From positions 7,378,001 to 7,442,000 of the forward strand of contig CAUJLY010000003.1 in assembly GCA_963281155.1 (NCBI GenBank): a stretch of DNA of 64,000 bases. Reading direction: 5' to 3'. The notes under the pieces were generated by a model, which saw nothing but the letters and a program-made list of their open reading frames with translations, was not told the DNA's origin and did no database searches. The position numbers were made by a program, and so were the translations under genes. The stretch's first letter is position 1. Every line of letters begins with the position of its first letter. Source of the DNA: Rhabditophanes sp. KR3021 (lineage: Eukaryota; Nematoda; Chromadorea; Rhabditida; Alloionematidae). Shown here one piece after another: positions 1 through 13,983 of this stretch.

Positions 1-1570
1 AATGGCCAAACAAATAAATAATAACACCAACAAATAAATAAAAGTAACCTCATCGAAAAGATGCTGATTTAAGACAAACTTACTGGGATATTTATGTTGC
101 GTAGATGAATATATAGATATAACTAAGGAAATAAATAAAACTTTTATAAACAATATTTCCTTTTTTTTCATAATTTATTAACTATAAAGTATGGATTAAA
201 TAAAGTATAAGGAGAAAGTTAATAAAGATTGAGGGTAAGTTTGGGCTGATTCGACAAAAGATAAGGAGTCTGTTTTTAGAGATAGGTGCGTGTGTATATA
301 GGAACAATTATACAATTACGAAAGTGTTTATAACCGTCTTCATTATTAATAATAACAAAACTTGGTTCCCCTTAAAAAGGTAGTGTTATTAGGTTGGGAA
401 AAGTTTGTTTTAGACATCCCGCACATTTATTGAAAGAAGGGATGTGAAGGTACATAAATTAGTTCATGATTTGGGGTGTATCTTTAAGTTATCGGTAAAA
501 GGAATCTTATAGAATGTTTAAAGATTGCTTTGGATAGCAAAAGGATAAGTTGTTTTCAGTATCATCTAGATTAACTAAATAACACATTTCTAATTTTACT
601 ATTTTTTGGGAAAGTAAATAATGAGATGTATGGATAGATACATGTATTATAATGAAATCCTGATCAAAATCCACACCTTCCAATCCAAAAAGTAAACAAA
701 AGAAAGTTTTGTGTGACCTATTGTAATGTATATTCTTCTAGCCTAAAAATTAATTCATCTATCCAACATATTTAAAACTTAAATCTAAACAATGCAAAAT
801 TAATACATCTAACAAAATGAACAACACGCCTATATTTAATTTTTACAAATAACGTAATTATATATATATATTTATTCATATTTTAATTAGTTGTTGTACA
901 AATTTTAGATTAGAATATTTTAGCATGATAAAAAGGTAATTATGGAATGTCTCGAACATCCACCAAATGATTGTCACCCACAAACCAACCCAATTTGAAT
1001 AAAATTGTAAGGAATGGTAAAAAAGAGAATATATATTATTGAAGTGACCACAAAAAAATATTATATATCATTAAACAAATAAGTAATGTTTTTTGTTTTG
1101 CGGTCGTTGAAGGTAACGGGAGTAGATGAATATTTTGGTAGTTAAGTTTATGTGGATGCTTCATTTAGCGGCACACCTTGACCTGATTAGGTTGGTGGCA
1201 GGAATGAAAGGTGTTCGGTGGTTCGCGGTTTGGTCAATTTATGTAGTGGATGTCAAGAATGTAGATAACTTGATAATGATATGGGATTGGAATTGGTTTG
1301 TAATTTGATGTTGGGGTACTAGTTATTTAAATCAAGATTACATAATTGTACAATAATGTGGTTAAATGATACCAAGTATCATTAATTGTATTTGGTTATT
1401 GTTGTATCAATCAAATTATTATTAAGTGTGTTCAAAGAAACGGTTGGAAAGGTTGTAAATATTTTGAATAAATTAAAATTCTTAGTCATCACAAAATGAT
1501 AATTTAATCAACATAAACGAATGTAAAAGTAAAATTTATTATTTAATGGTAATGGGTTTAGAGAAAGTTG
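1..1570. other. non-coding, downstream of the ShKT gene
   Basis: AT-rich sequence without a convincing coding exon. The single 60-codon open frame near 1126-1308 has no splice context and no recognisable composition. I see no tRNA, hairpin or mobile-element signature here. Confidence 0.5.
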
Positions 1571-3137
1571 TTAACTTCTGAATTTCGATAATTTGAAAGG
1601 TCTCTTGACATTGTCGTTCTTTTTTAACATTAGAAGGGCGTTTATTTCAGATGTGAGACTTCCTTCCTCATTAGTGCCCACATATATTTGTGTTTTCTTG
1701 CACCAATTACAACTTTTGGCGCAATAAACACGCATCGCCGGCATACTGAAAAATGAATTAAAATCACCAACTTAACACAGAACAAACGATACCTTGCACT
1801 ATTTTTACAGACGCCACTTTCAGCTAATTGTTCACAAGTGTCTAGTTCATCTCGGCAAATAGATTGAGTCTGTGGGATGATACTGGAGGAAGGACATAAC
1901 GAGCAAGTTCTAATTAAAGATTAATTATTTTTTAAATAGCTTTAATTTACCTTGGACAGTAATCTTCAGCAATCGCCAATCTACAGCCACCCAAACTTTT
2001 GACTTCAGCACAATCAACTTTGTTGGAGTCGATGCAAGTTTGTCCGTTGCAATTTTTACATTTAACTGGACAAATTTTCAGGTAAAAACCGGGTCTTCCT
2101 TTGCAAGCTTCTTCGGTAATTTTGGAACATATGTGTTGGTCTCTATCTCGACATCCTAGCAAAGTCAGCAAGTCAGCAAAGGCAAAGGGAGGTAAATTGC
2201 CAACTCGCTCATCTATTTCCTGTAAACTCAAATCTTTTCCATTCTTTTGTTCTTCGTCAATAAGTTGATTGTCTGAAATTGCCGCAGTAGGCACCACCAA
2301 CCCTTGGTTAAATCCAGGAGGATGGAAGGGTTTTCGAAGATTAAAATTAGTCTCATCTCCTCGCCCCTTCAACTTATTTCTTTTTTTGTTGTGGAAAGCT
2401 AGTGGAACGGAATTTTTTAAATAATCCTCATAATCGTCTTCCTCCTCGTATATTTCGCCATTTTCTTGGATCTGATTGTTGCCACCACTTTCTCCACCAT
2501 AACCTCTTCTTTTGTGGTCAGATTCTTTTTTATTTTTACGACGTAAGTGAGTCATTGAGTCGAAGGGAAGTTGGTCGGGAGAGGATGCTTCTTCTTCCAA
2601 GTGATTTTCATTTTGCGGCACATTGTTGATTGGATAGTTATTGAGGCCGGGTAGAGGTTTCTTGTAGTTTGGATTAATATACCACTGATTATCTAATTTA
2701 ATAGATTTTTGAGTGTAACCAGAATCATCTTTGAGCATCTTTTGACTATCGAAATCATAAATGGCACTCTTGTTAACATTAAAAACAGTAACAGCCGGAA
2801 TGCTGCCCTCAGTAATATTAGCAACTTTGTTAGCAATCTTGCAAATGCCACACAAAACAGGACAATACTCCTTCAACATATCCTTGCACTGGTCCTTAAC
2901 ACTCTGATCACACGCAACAATGGTAGACTCCACACAAAAAGGCTGACAATTAGAACACGTCTTGTGGCAAAATTGAATTGCATATCCTGGCCTAATAGTG
3001 CAATCATTTTTATTGCAATAAGGACTCTTGTCAATACATCCGGCCAATGAAGCAGTTGTTGTGGTATTATTTGCGGAACCATATGACCCAACAACCCATA
3101 TTAATAAAATAATAATAAGCATAATTAAATTTTGCAA
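1571..3137 (-). CDS. secreted multi-ShKT-domain protein
   Basis: Predicted secreted protein of 492 residues with five ShKT domains (six-cysteine folds common in nematode extracellular and cuticle proteins and in astacin-type enzymes). Exons read 3137-1951, 1909-1793 and 1745-1571; both introns have GT...AG ends and keep frame. Residues 1-20 form a hydrophobic signal peptide. Two ShKT units lie at about 33-97 and three at about 325-450; each has all six cysteines, the pattern ending in CxxxCxxC. Between them is a charged, low-complexity linker of roughly 225 residues. Unit 4 is split by intron 1 and unit 5 by intron 2, so a single-exon reading would lose both. No protease or peroxidase domain is visible. 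The partner or target is unknown; a structural or extracellular-matrix role is only an inference from the family. Confidence 0.85.
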
Positions 3138-6100
3138 TAAAATAAATAAATAAATATTTGATTGCTTTTTTAATGAAAATGGTGGTGTTAGAGGGGCAAG
3201 TTGTTGGAAAGTAAATAATCATTAACTTATTTGATAAGGATATTAATTTACCATCACTTACCACCATTTATAATAAGTTTAATATTTACAGGGAATTAAG
3301 TGTTTTTGAGTGATTACTTTTTTAGACAATAAATCAAACCTCCTACAAAGTAGATTCTTTTGTTGGTAAGTGTTTAAGTGTAGATAAAGAGTAGTATAAA
3401 GATGGTGCGTGTTTCTTTTGTTATTTACAGATAAACTTAAGGAAGGTAACTGAGTAGTTTGTTTGTTATACGGTAAAAGTTGGTAATTATTACAAAAATG
3501 ACAGTTTGAGGAAAGTGCAAAGGTTGTTTGGAGCGGATGTTTGTCAAAATAGCTAGAAGTTAGTAGGGTGCAACGGCAATTCTGAGTATAATCATATTTG
3601 TTGACGTAACCAATATCTACGTATTAACTTTCAATTGAATTTATTTACATAGAGGTTAATTAAATATATAGTTATTACTTTTTCGGATCATAATTATGAG
3701 ATAAACACATATTGAGACATCTTGACAGGCATTTAAAAAAAGATTGGTGATCCTGGTTAAATTTAGTGTGAGTAAAGTTTTGTTGATTCTCTTAATCGTG
3801 CCTATTCATAATTTCCTCAAAACAAATACATCCATCGACTTTTTTATAAAACTTGCGATATCCGGGCGATTGATGGTGCAAAAATAAAGTTATCTACCCC
3901 AACAACAATAATAACAACAAACCAGAAGAATTATCCAAAAATAAATAATATACATCACATACTCAGTCTTTGTCCAACAAAATGTCAGATTTATTTATTT
4001 TTAACTTATGCATAGTCCATTTTTTGTATTTGCAAATAAATATAATCTTATTAGACACACATTTGACATAACAAATAAATGTTCTTCAGATGGAGAAAAG
4101 AAGTTTCCAAGAAATATCATTAAGTAAAAAGCTTTTCGCAGTTAACAAAAAAGAATGTTGGCTCTTTGGCAGATGGTCATTACTTTTAACTACTACCACA
4201 TAATAGTTATTTCTATTCTTTTAAAGAATGTGTACAGTTAATGTTTATTTTAAATATTTGAAAATTTAGACATTTATTGAGGGTGGCATCCACTCAACAA
4301 AGAGGGTGTTTTGGAAATAACTTCTTATTCATTTGTACAGCCAAACGCCCCTTTGACTCCACATTCCACCCTCTTTATTTTGTAACCTTAAAAAGAATCC
4401 CATCAACCTGCCATTTCCTGATTTTTTATACATGTTTGGGCAAGAGATTTAACTGTTTTTAAGAGATTAAAGTATACATTTGATATCACATAAAATTACA
4501 TACATTTATGATGCAACATCATTATCGGATGGACATTTGCCACCTACATAGCTATACATATTTATACATATTCTATTTAATTGAACCATGCCATCAATGG
4601 TAGGGGCTGTTAAAAAATTGAAGTATCCATTTCATTTGAATTTAAAAATGCTTTTTGTATGTACTATATTGTTTGAAAATATATATCAGCTTACTAAAAA
4701 AAGAGAAGTCTCCAGAAAGGGTTTCAAATATCTATTCACAATATATTCACTCTTCTCTGCCCAAACTATACCCCATCTCACGCCTTTTAATTAAAAATTG
4801 GTGTTGAAAGAGATACTATAAAGGTTTTTTAGAGTTCATTTCAATATTCCACCCATTTTTTGAATGTTCCTCTCATGAGCTATTTGGTTTGTAGCTAATT
4901 ATTAAAGCATTAAATATTACCTTCCATCATGCCCTCGTTTACATTTTAAATGAAAAAGCTAACATTTTTAAGTCCATTGAATTAATAAGCAGAAGAGCAT
5001 TATCATTCTTCATTTCAAAATGAGACACATATATTTTACATTTTTATTAATATTAAACTTTTTAATACACAACCAAAGAAGGATCCATCCATTTGGATAA
5101 ACTTATTTATTACAATTTTCAGTAAATAAGAAGAATGGTGTTGCCTTTTTTAATATATCTCCAACAAATATTTTTAATAAGCCATATCAAAATATGTATG
5201 ATGGCGGTACTTATTCTAGGTTGCTACTGTTTCGGAAGTAAAACATTCAAAAAACATTCCCAAATGGGGGTGAAAATTATATTATTTAGGGACAAAAAAT
5301 AGGTGGTAATTGCTTCAAAACACTTTTATTTATTTCATGCATAGGATCTCGTAAACACTGCTACTTATTATTATATGTGCATATCTTAATCTTAGACATT
5401 TATACTTGCCGTAGTACATTTGGAATAAGTCAAAATTAGACTTATCCCTTCATTTTTTGTTCCTTAAAAGACAAATCTTACCAAATTCTCACTCACCACC
5501 CAAACATTTCCTGTAACTTCATACTATTTGTTGGTGCGAAAGGTGTTATTAGTCTAATGGCCCTTCGCACCAACCATACCTTAAATTGAACTAAAAACAC
5601 ACCACAAATATAGTCCAATCAGGCACGCATCCAACAAAAAACACTCTTACACTCCAAAGCACATCTTTTCAAGTAGGTCCAATTCAATATATATATACCC
5701 AACAAAAATTGATTATTTAATAAGTAATCATTTGCCACACACACAACCCTCAACTAAATTTAAATCACATTTATTTCCTCTACCTCCAACACACACTCAC
5801 AACAGTTATTCCGAAGATCATTGAGAAGGTGGTTGTTTAAATTTTTTACATTTGCAATATAATAAGTATATATATTTATATATTTGCATTTATTTATCCC
5901 ATCACAAAACCACACCCAAATTTCTTCCCATTAAAGGTGTTTATTTTGTAGAGGGAAAAGCTATTTTGGTGTGATATCTAATTTGTGTGAAACATTTAAT
6001 TTGGAGTTGATGATGATGTTAGTGTATCTATATTTGTATGTATGAAGCTGTATGATGTGTGTTTAAGGTGTGAGGTGATGCACTAATCTTCACACCATGT

Positions 6101-8507
6101 AAGTAACTAATTTTTGAGGATATTAATCAGACAAACTGATAACTAATTCATCTTTGATATCATTTATAGTCTTTATTTGTCCACAGAAAAGAGATAAGAT
6201 ATGTGTGTGTAGATGTGTGCTGTTTTATCTAAATTAAAAGCGAAAAATATAAATTAGACAAGCCTCCAACAAAATCCACCTACACTTTGGTTGTTTTTGA
6301 GTATAAGTATGGTGAGTGTAATTATTTATTCGAACGAGTCAAAAGAGCCCTCTGGTTGGTAATGAAATTAAATTTTATTATTAATTTAGACTACATTTCC
6401 TTTTTTGGATTCTCTTTTCAATGTTTTTATCTTGATATGGATAAGTATTTATAGCCATGTACAAGGTAAAGAAACATTTTTTATTTTAATAAATCATTTG
6501 TGACAAGTTGTGTATCTTGATTATGATGCCACCCACTCCATCCTCCCAATATAGACTATTTATGTATATTTAAAATAGATATATCTATCTCAGAGAAAGG
6601 GTCTCTCTTTGGGGGGGATGAGTTGTGACCAGTATAAGTATTTGCATATACACACCACACCCTTAGGAACAATACATCCACCGAAAGGTCCTGTTTGTTG
6701 TAAGATTTTTGTTGGTGGGTTGTGTTTTAATAAACAAAAAAGTGGTAGTTGTAGGGCCTCTTCAAAATTGCCTTGTTAGGGATCACTTTTTGGTGGTGCC
6801 ATACTTTAACTCATCTAATATTAGTATAATGATCCTTACTTGATGTCTCCTTTTACAATATATTGTATTTATTTAGTCATATCCTCCTTGCCCTTTGATA
6901 AAAAGAGAAAGGGCACTACAAATATTTGTACACACCAAAGATAGTTTAATTTAAATATTCTAATAGTATAATGCGCAATATTAACTAGTATATATTATGC
7001 TATTTTACTATCAGATTGTGGGGTGGATAATATATGGCAATTTATGCGAAAGCAACACCAAATGATAGTTGAGTGTGTTAGAAAGTGTCACATCCCATTT
7101 ACACATCCCTCTTTGGCTTATCTACCATTTTTGGTTGCTCTTAATAGGTCCACTGAAGTGCAAGTATCAAACGTCGAGGAAGTTGATTGACTTTTGGTAT
7201 GATTGGGATGTTTTAGAGACAATTTAAAGGAGGAACATGTATTTTAAAGGATCTCAATCTTGTACACCCACTTTTATCCTTTGGGAATAATAGGTGAGTG
7301 AGTTTATTAGAAAAATGAGCAAATTAAAAACAGTTTAGGAGAGAGGTGAGGATTGTTTCGTGTTTTTGAATGTAGGTGTCAACACATCAAAACAAAAAGA
7401 TTAAAAAGTTTCAAATGGTCGTGTATTTTTTATTTGTCGAAGATATTATTTTCCAACTACATATATTTACATCCATCAAATGTTATTTTGTAATATGAAA
7501 ATGATTCTATTTTTATGAAATGGAATCAAATAGAATAAAAGGGTAATGGTAAATGATGATGTATATGTGTGTCGTCTTTATGGGTGAGTAGTCTATTTGA
7601 AGGGTATAATTTGGCCCTAAAAATGGGACATCCTATTTCAAGCTCCAGCTTTCTATTTATTTTAATTGAAAATAAATTGTAAAGAGCTCTGTTTTAGGAC
7701 ATCTCTCCCATCACCTCCCGAATACCTTCCAATAAAAAGGATACACTTTATTATCCACCAACATTTCCTCCCCACACCATTATTTAATTATCCAAATTGA
7801 GTTTTGAAGAATAATTTGGTGGTGGAGATTAAAGTACTTAGTGGCATTTTATTAAGGCATAATGAGAAGTTGGGCAGGTGCTATTTTGTGTTTATATTTT
7901 GGTTAATTTGTTTAAATGTACATTTTTGAGAGAGGAAATTGAATGTAATTTGTAGATATTCATACCCAGCTATATGACACTTTACGGTGAAAGTGTGATA
8001 TTAATTTGAAAGGAAATGTTTACCCATTAATAGTTTTTCCGTTTAAGCGTCGCCGCAATCTATACTACCACTATTTTTTGTCCCAATCCTTCATTCTTAA
8101 AGGAGGATAAGGGAAAAAAAGAATTTGTGTGTAATGATATGGATATAATAAAAATGTATACATTCATCTAAAGCTCAACAAGGACTATATATGTGCGCAT
8201 CATCTCTTAGTTGGCTCAGATTTAAAGATAATATGTAATGTGTTTGTGAAAAGGTTGTCTCTGCCAACCAGATTTGGCTTTATTAAAGGATAAAGTTAAG
8301 AAATTAATAAAATTGAACCAATATTTTAAGAATTTGCATTGGCAAGAATGTATGACACGCCGTCTTTGATTATGCCTTTCATCATCACATTCCTTTTAAT
8401 TTGCTAAGTTGTTTTATCATAAATTAAATATGCATTTCAGAATTTGGGAAAACACTTTATTTGGCTTGCATTAAGATTGGTAACAGTTGGTTGCTTTATT
8501 TAGAAGA
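3138..8507. other. 5.4-kb non-coding region upstream of the zinc-finger gene
   Basis: No exon with supported frame and splice signals. Parts are C/A-rich on the + strand (about 5440-5830) and others T/G-rich (about 6990-7400), giving local strand asymmetry. One strong GC-containing hairpin is listed separately at 5530-5574. The length before a developmental transcription-factor gene suggests distal control sequence; this is inference. Confidence 0.45.
5530..5574. repeat. perfect 11-bp inverted repeat (hairpin)
   Basis: GTTGGTGCGAA at 5530-5540 is exactly complementary to TTCGCACCAAC at 5564-5574. Inside the stem GGT/GCC-like and ATT/AAT pairs can extend it to a loop near 5551-5555. It stands out because the flanks are AT-rich and unstructured. 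It could be a structured RNA, a paired protein-binding site or a small element terminus; the sequence does not decide. Confidence 0.6.
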
Positions 8508-10815
<2,308 letters not shown>

Positions 10816-11114
10816 TAATAAATGAGGACAAACATCTTCTTAAGGGTATAATGTTTAAGGTTACAAAAAAGTTGGCAGGGATTAGATGATGTTTGTCAGT
10901 TTTGTTGTTTATCAAAAATAGACTCTTTTTTAATGAGTGACTATATACATAATTAATATATTTTGTTACTTCTATACACTTTATTATATTATAAATATCT
11001 ATTTGTACATCAATAAACAACTTCAATAAAGGATAACAAATTTGATATGTTGTGAATTGTTTGATAGTGCAAACAAGTTTTGAATCCAGAAAGTACGATT
11101 GAGAGGTGTTAATT

Positions 11115-11560
11115 TGGGGAGATAATTGAAAAAAAATCATATTCTGGCATTGCTTCGGCGGTTCGGTAACGTGTTTCGTTTTGGGGGATGAGATTGTGTA
11201 GATGGAGGTTTCTAAATGTTGTGAATTTAATGGTGATTAGTATTTAGGTTACGTGTTTCCAGTAGGAGGTTGTTCCGATGAGAAAGTGAAATGTTGAATA
11301 TTAAGTAAGTTTAGATACTCTTACGAGGATATCATATTGGTGGAACATCCACTTGAAGACGAATGATAAGGAAGAGAGGAGGGAAGTAGTTGGTGGGAGC
11401 GAAGAAGTTTGTTGAGTAGCAGTCAAAGTAGATCACTTTCCTGAAATAGGGCAGGAGTTGAATGGAGTGGCTTGAGTATGAGGATAGATGAACCAGGCTT
11501 ACGTAACAACTTGGCATTACCACAACCCATTTCGATCAACAATTGCCAAAAGTGCCATTT
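11115..11560 (-). CDS. possible small spliced gene, unrecognised
   Basis: Base composition and codon-like structure suggest coding on the minus strand. One open frame runs 11523-11332, ending with LFLIIRLQVDVPPI. A downstream piece ending at 11115 reads well as SEQPPTGN...FFSIISPN, joined over a clean 41-bp intron (GTAACC...ATTTAG). A candidate start is MALLAIVDRNG at 11560. I cannot join all pieces with convincing splice sites, so the model is incomplete and may be a decayed gene. No family recognised. Confidence 0.3.
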
Positions 11561-11849
11561 TAAATAGTAGTTTGTTGTGGTGAAAATTGGTTATTAATAG
11601 AGAAGTGTCAAATGCACCATTAAAATGAGTGCGAAAATAGTGACGACAATCAAAATTTAAATAATTTGACTAATTTAAGTGGTAACAAATTAATTTAAAT
11701 ATTATTTATTATACTTTAAGTTTCATTAAAAGATGAGATAACAAATGAAGGGTATGAGAGAGTGGTAAATAGTAATTTAAAGATAACATTCTTTGTGATT
11801 TTTGTTGATGAACTGGATAGCTTTTTGTATGGAAATAGACTATGTTATT

Positions 11850-12641
11850 TTACTTTTGTTGGGCATCAAAATGATTGAAGTTGGTCAACCCCAAATGGTC
11901 GCCTATAATATTTTCAATAGAAAATTGGAGTGGCTTACTTGTTTTAGCTAACATTTCATGTTGTAGTTGTAATTGGTCAAGAATACTAAGTGGCCCCGTG
12001 ATTGGTGTTTTTTGCATCGGCGTACCCAACAAACTTTTGACTGCGTAATCGGTCTTTGGATTCCCTTGGAAAGTATAGTGAATCCATGGATTGAATGGGT
12101 ATCCATTCCGAACCTGACTTTCCAAGACATCGTAATTCATGGGCATCGGAGATTCACGCCACCTAAAGCCATTGCATTGGGCCATGTACTGTTGAAGAGG
12201 AACGCCAATATTTGGAGTATTTGGGCGAGTAGGACCTGAGACAGTCGTCATCCTGGCACCATTATTGCCACCCCTACCAGCAGTTGAAACTTTTGAAAGA
12301 CGTGACGGAGCTTGTCGATATCTCTTCAAACTCCTTTTGACGTTTGCCTTGGTCTGTCCAATTAATTTAGCAAGTGAGGTGAGAAAGTGTCCTATTACTT
12401 GATCTGATTCTTTTGCCCTTTCCTTGCCTCTTACGATCTCATCCAATTTGGCCAAGATTTTCTCATTGAATCGAAATTGTTTTTTGGTATTTAAATAAGC
12501 GCAGATAGCTTCACCCAAAGGACACTCGAATTTTTGTAACTTAGTTGATTTTATGATATGATCATCCCCATTTGTTGATCTAGATACGCGTTCATGTTTG
12601 TCATTTGCCCCAAACCACAAACCTTCATCAAGCCTTTCCAT
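11850..12641 (-). CDS. unrecognised protein with eh1-like repressor motif
   Basis: Open frame of 263 residues. I start it at the ATG at 12641 because a TTTATTTTAG acceptor lies ten bases upstream, which suits trans-splicing; the open frame itself extends further. Residues about 35-120 are charged and probably helical (rich in Lys, Arg, Leu), the middle is Gly/Arg/Pro-rich, and near the C-terminus is FSIENIIGD. That matches the eh1-like pattern (FSIxxII) used by forkhead and homeobox repressors to bind Groucho/TLE. No homeobox, forkhead or T-box can be seen, so the DNA-binding mode, if any, is unknown. Function: possible transcriptional co-repressor adaptor, inferred from the motif alone. Confidence 0.65.
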   Translation of the reverse strand: MERLDEGLWFGANDKHERVSRSTNGDDHIIKSTKLQKFECPLGEAICAYLNTKKQFRFNEKILAKLDEIVRGKERAKESDQVIGHFLTSLAKLIGQTKANVKRSLKRYRQAPSRLSKVSTAGRGGNNGARMTTVSGPTRPNTPNIGVPLQQYMAQCNGFRWRESPMPMNYDVLESQVRNGYPFNPWIHYTFQGNPKTDYAVKSLLGTPMQKTPITGPLSILDQLQLQHEMLAKTSKPLQFSIENIIGDHLGLTNFNHFDAQQK

Positions 12642-13159
12642 GTCTTTTATCCTAAAATAAAGGAATATTAGTTGAAAGGACAAAAAAAGAAGGCAATCTG
12701 GTAAGTATGATGATATTTTGTGTCATCAAATAAGATGCATCCTCCCAATGCTTAAAATTGAAGAAAGAGTTTGGCAAAAATTGTAAGCATTGCTAACATA
12801 AAGTAAGTCATCGTTTTTGTGTGATACATGCAATTGGTGAGTGATTGTTGCAAATGAAATCGGGGCATGTATTGTGTCGTGATATGAGTTGCTTTTGATA
12901 CTGGTCATTTAAATGCAAATTACATGGTTATGAGAGAAGTATGTGTTTATTGAGTGTTAGGGAATCAAGCAGAGAAAGGTTCAAAAAGTGAAGTGTGCTG
13001 ATTGAACAAAAATAATTGAAATGTTGTATAAAATAAGTTGATGCTTTGAAAAGATGACCAATTGTTGTGACAAAGATAAGTGGTATTTAGTTATGTTGGG
13101 CGGTTTGATTTGATGTACGACCAATATGGATATTTTAAAAAATTGGTCTGTTAATTAGA
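12642..13159. other. intergenic, nothing seen
   Basis: AT-rich spacer between the eh1-motif gene and the helicase pseudogene. No supported exon, RNA gene or repeat. Confidence 0.5.
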
Positions 13160-13800
13160 CAGATACTTATGATTTGTAAAGAGTGGTGTGATCTTTTGCA
13201 TTGAAGATCATGTTGCTTTCACCAATCATTTTTAAGACTCTTGCCCAGGTTTTACTGGTTGGTAAAAGTTTCTCATCCCCAACTATGGTCAATCCATTTT
13301 TAGCTCTAGACAAGGCAAGATTAACTCTTTTTGGGCATCCCACAAAGTTATTGCATGGAGTTGGTGTTTGAGCTAGGCCTAACATCTTCGATGTGGCTAC
13401 AATGATGATACCTTTGGCAGATTTGTGGGTGCATCCGATAAGAAGTATGGAGCGTATATCCATTGATATCGTTGTGTTGCATGATTCTTTCCAGAGCTGA
13501 ATCAAGCATAAAAGAAAATACTGGTTGTGGTGGAAGGTTAGTTGGTTTGAAGGGTGGTAATTGGTTGCGATCTTCCAATCATTAAAATATTTGTTTTGGG
13601 AAGGAGGCGATGAGGTCGATGAAAGAATAAACAGGCATTTGAGAGGTTTCGTCAATAATGATTCTATCCACTTTAAGATTGGGATATTTGCGAAATAATT
13701 GTGCCTTGGCTATTTTTGCGGTTTGAGAGCACTGAATCAGAAATGAAATATTTTGGCCATACATGATATATTCCTTGGATTTCACTAGAGTCGAATTCAG
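13160..13800 (-). pseudogene. broken superfamily-1 (Upf1-like) helicase
   Basis: Three overlapping minus-strand frames together spell helicase motifs. The first gives RIIIDETSQMP (Walker B, motif II), the second RNQLPPF (motif III, Q-L-P-P) and then TSYRMHPQIC (motif IV region). The third gives CPKRVNLALSRAKNGLTIVGD (split across the conserved R-V-N-V-A-L-S-R-A motif VI), followed by a normal tail. Frame breaks occur at about 13582-13592, between motifs II and III. After YRMHPQIC the sequence jumps almost directly to GIIIV, so roughly 80-100 residues of domain 2A are missing. The Walker A region is absent upstream. This is a truncated, frameshifted duplicate of an Upf1/SMG-2/ZNFX-type gene, not a working helicase. 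Confidence 0.8.
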
Positions 13801-13983
13801 CCTTTTCTGTTACTTTGCTTTTTTGAGAATGGTGCGTCATTTATATTTAAATGTGTATCAAATGGTTTATATTAATTTTAACAAGTTATGCAAAACAAAT
13901 AAATTAAACGTCGTGATTATGTTTATTTAAAATACGGAATAAGTAAATGTTTCTTAAGATCACTTATTTTCTTCATCTTCCTC

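Noticed and set aside
1126..1308. 60-codon open frame on the + strand
   Set aside because: No splice or start context, no recognisable composition, alone in AT-rich sequence.
2402..3050. Open frames antisense to the ShKT gene
   Set aside because: Shadows of the real minus-strand exon with five conserved cysteine domains.
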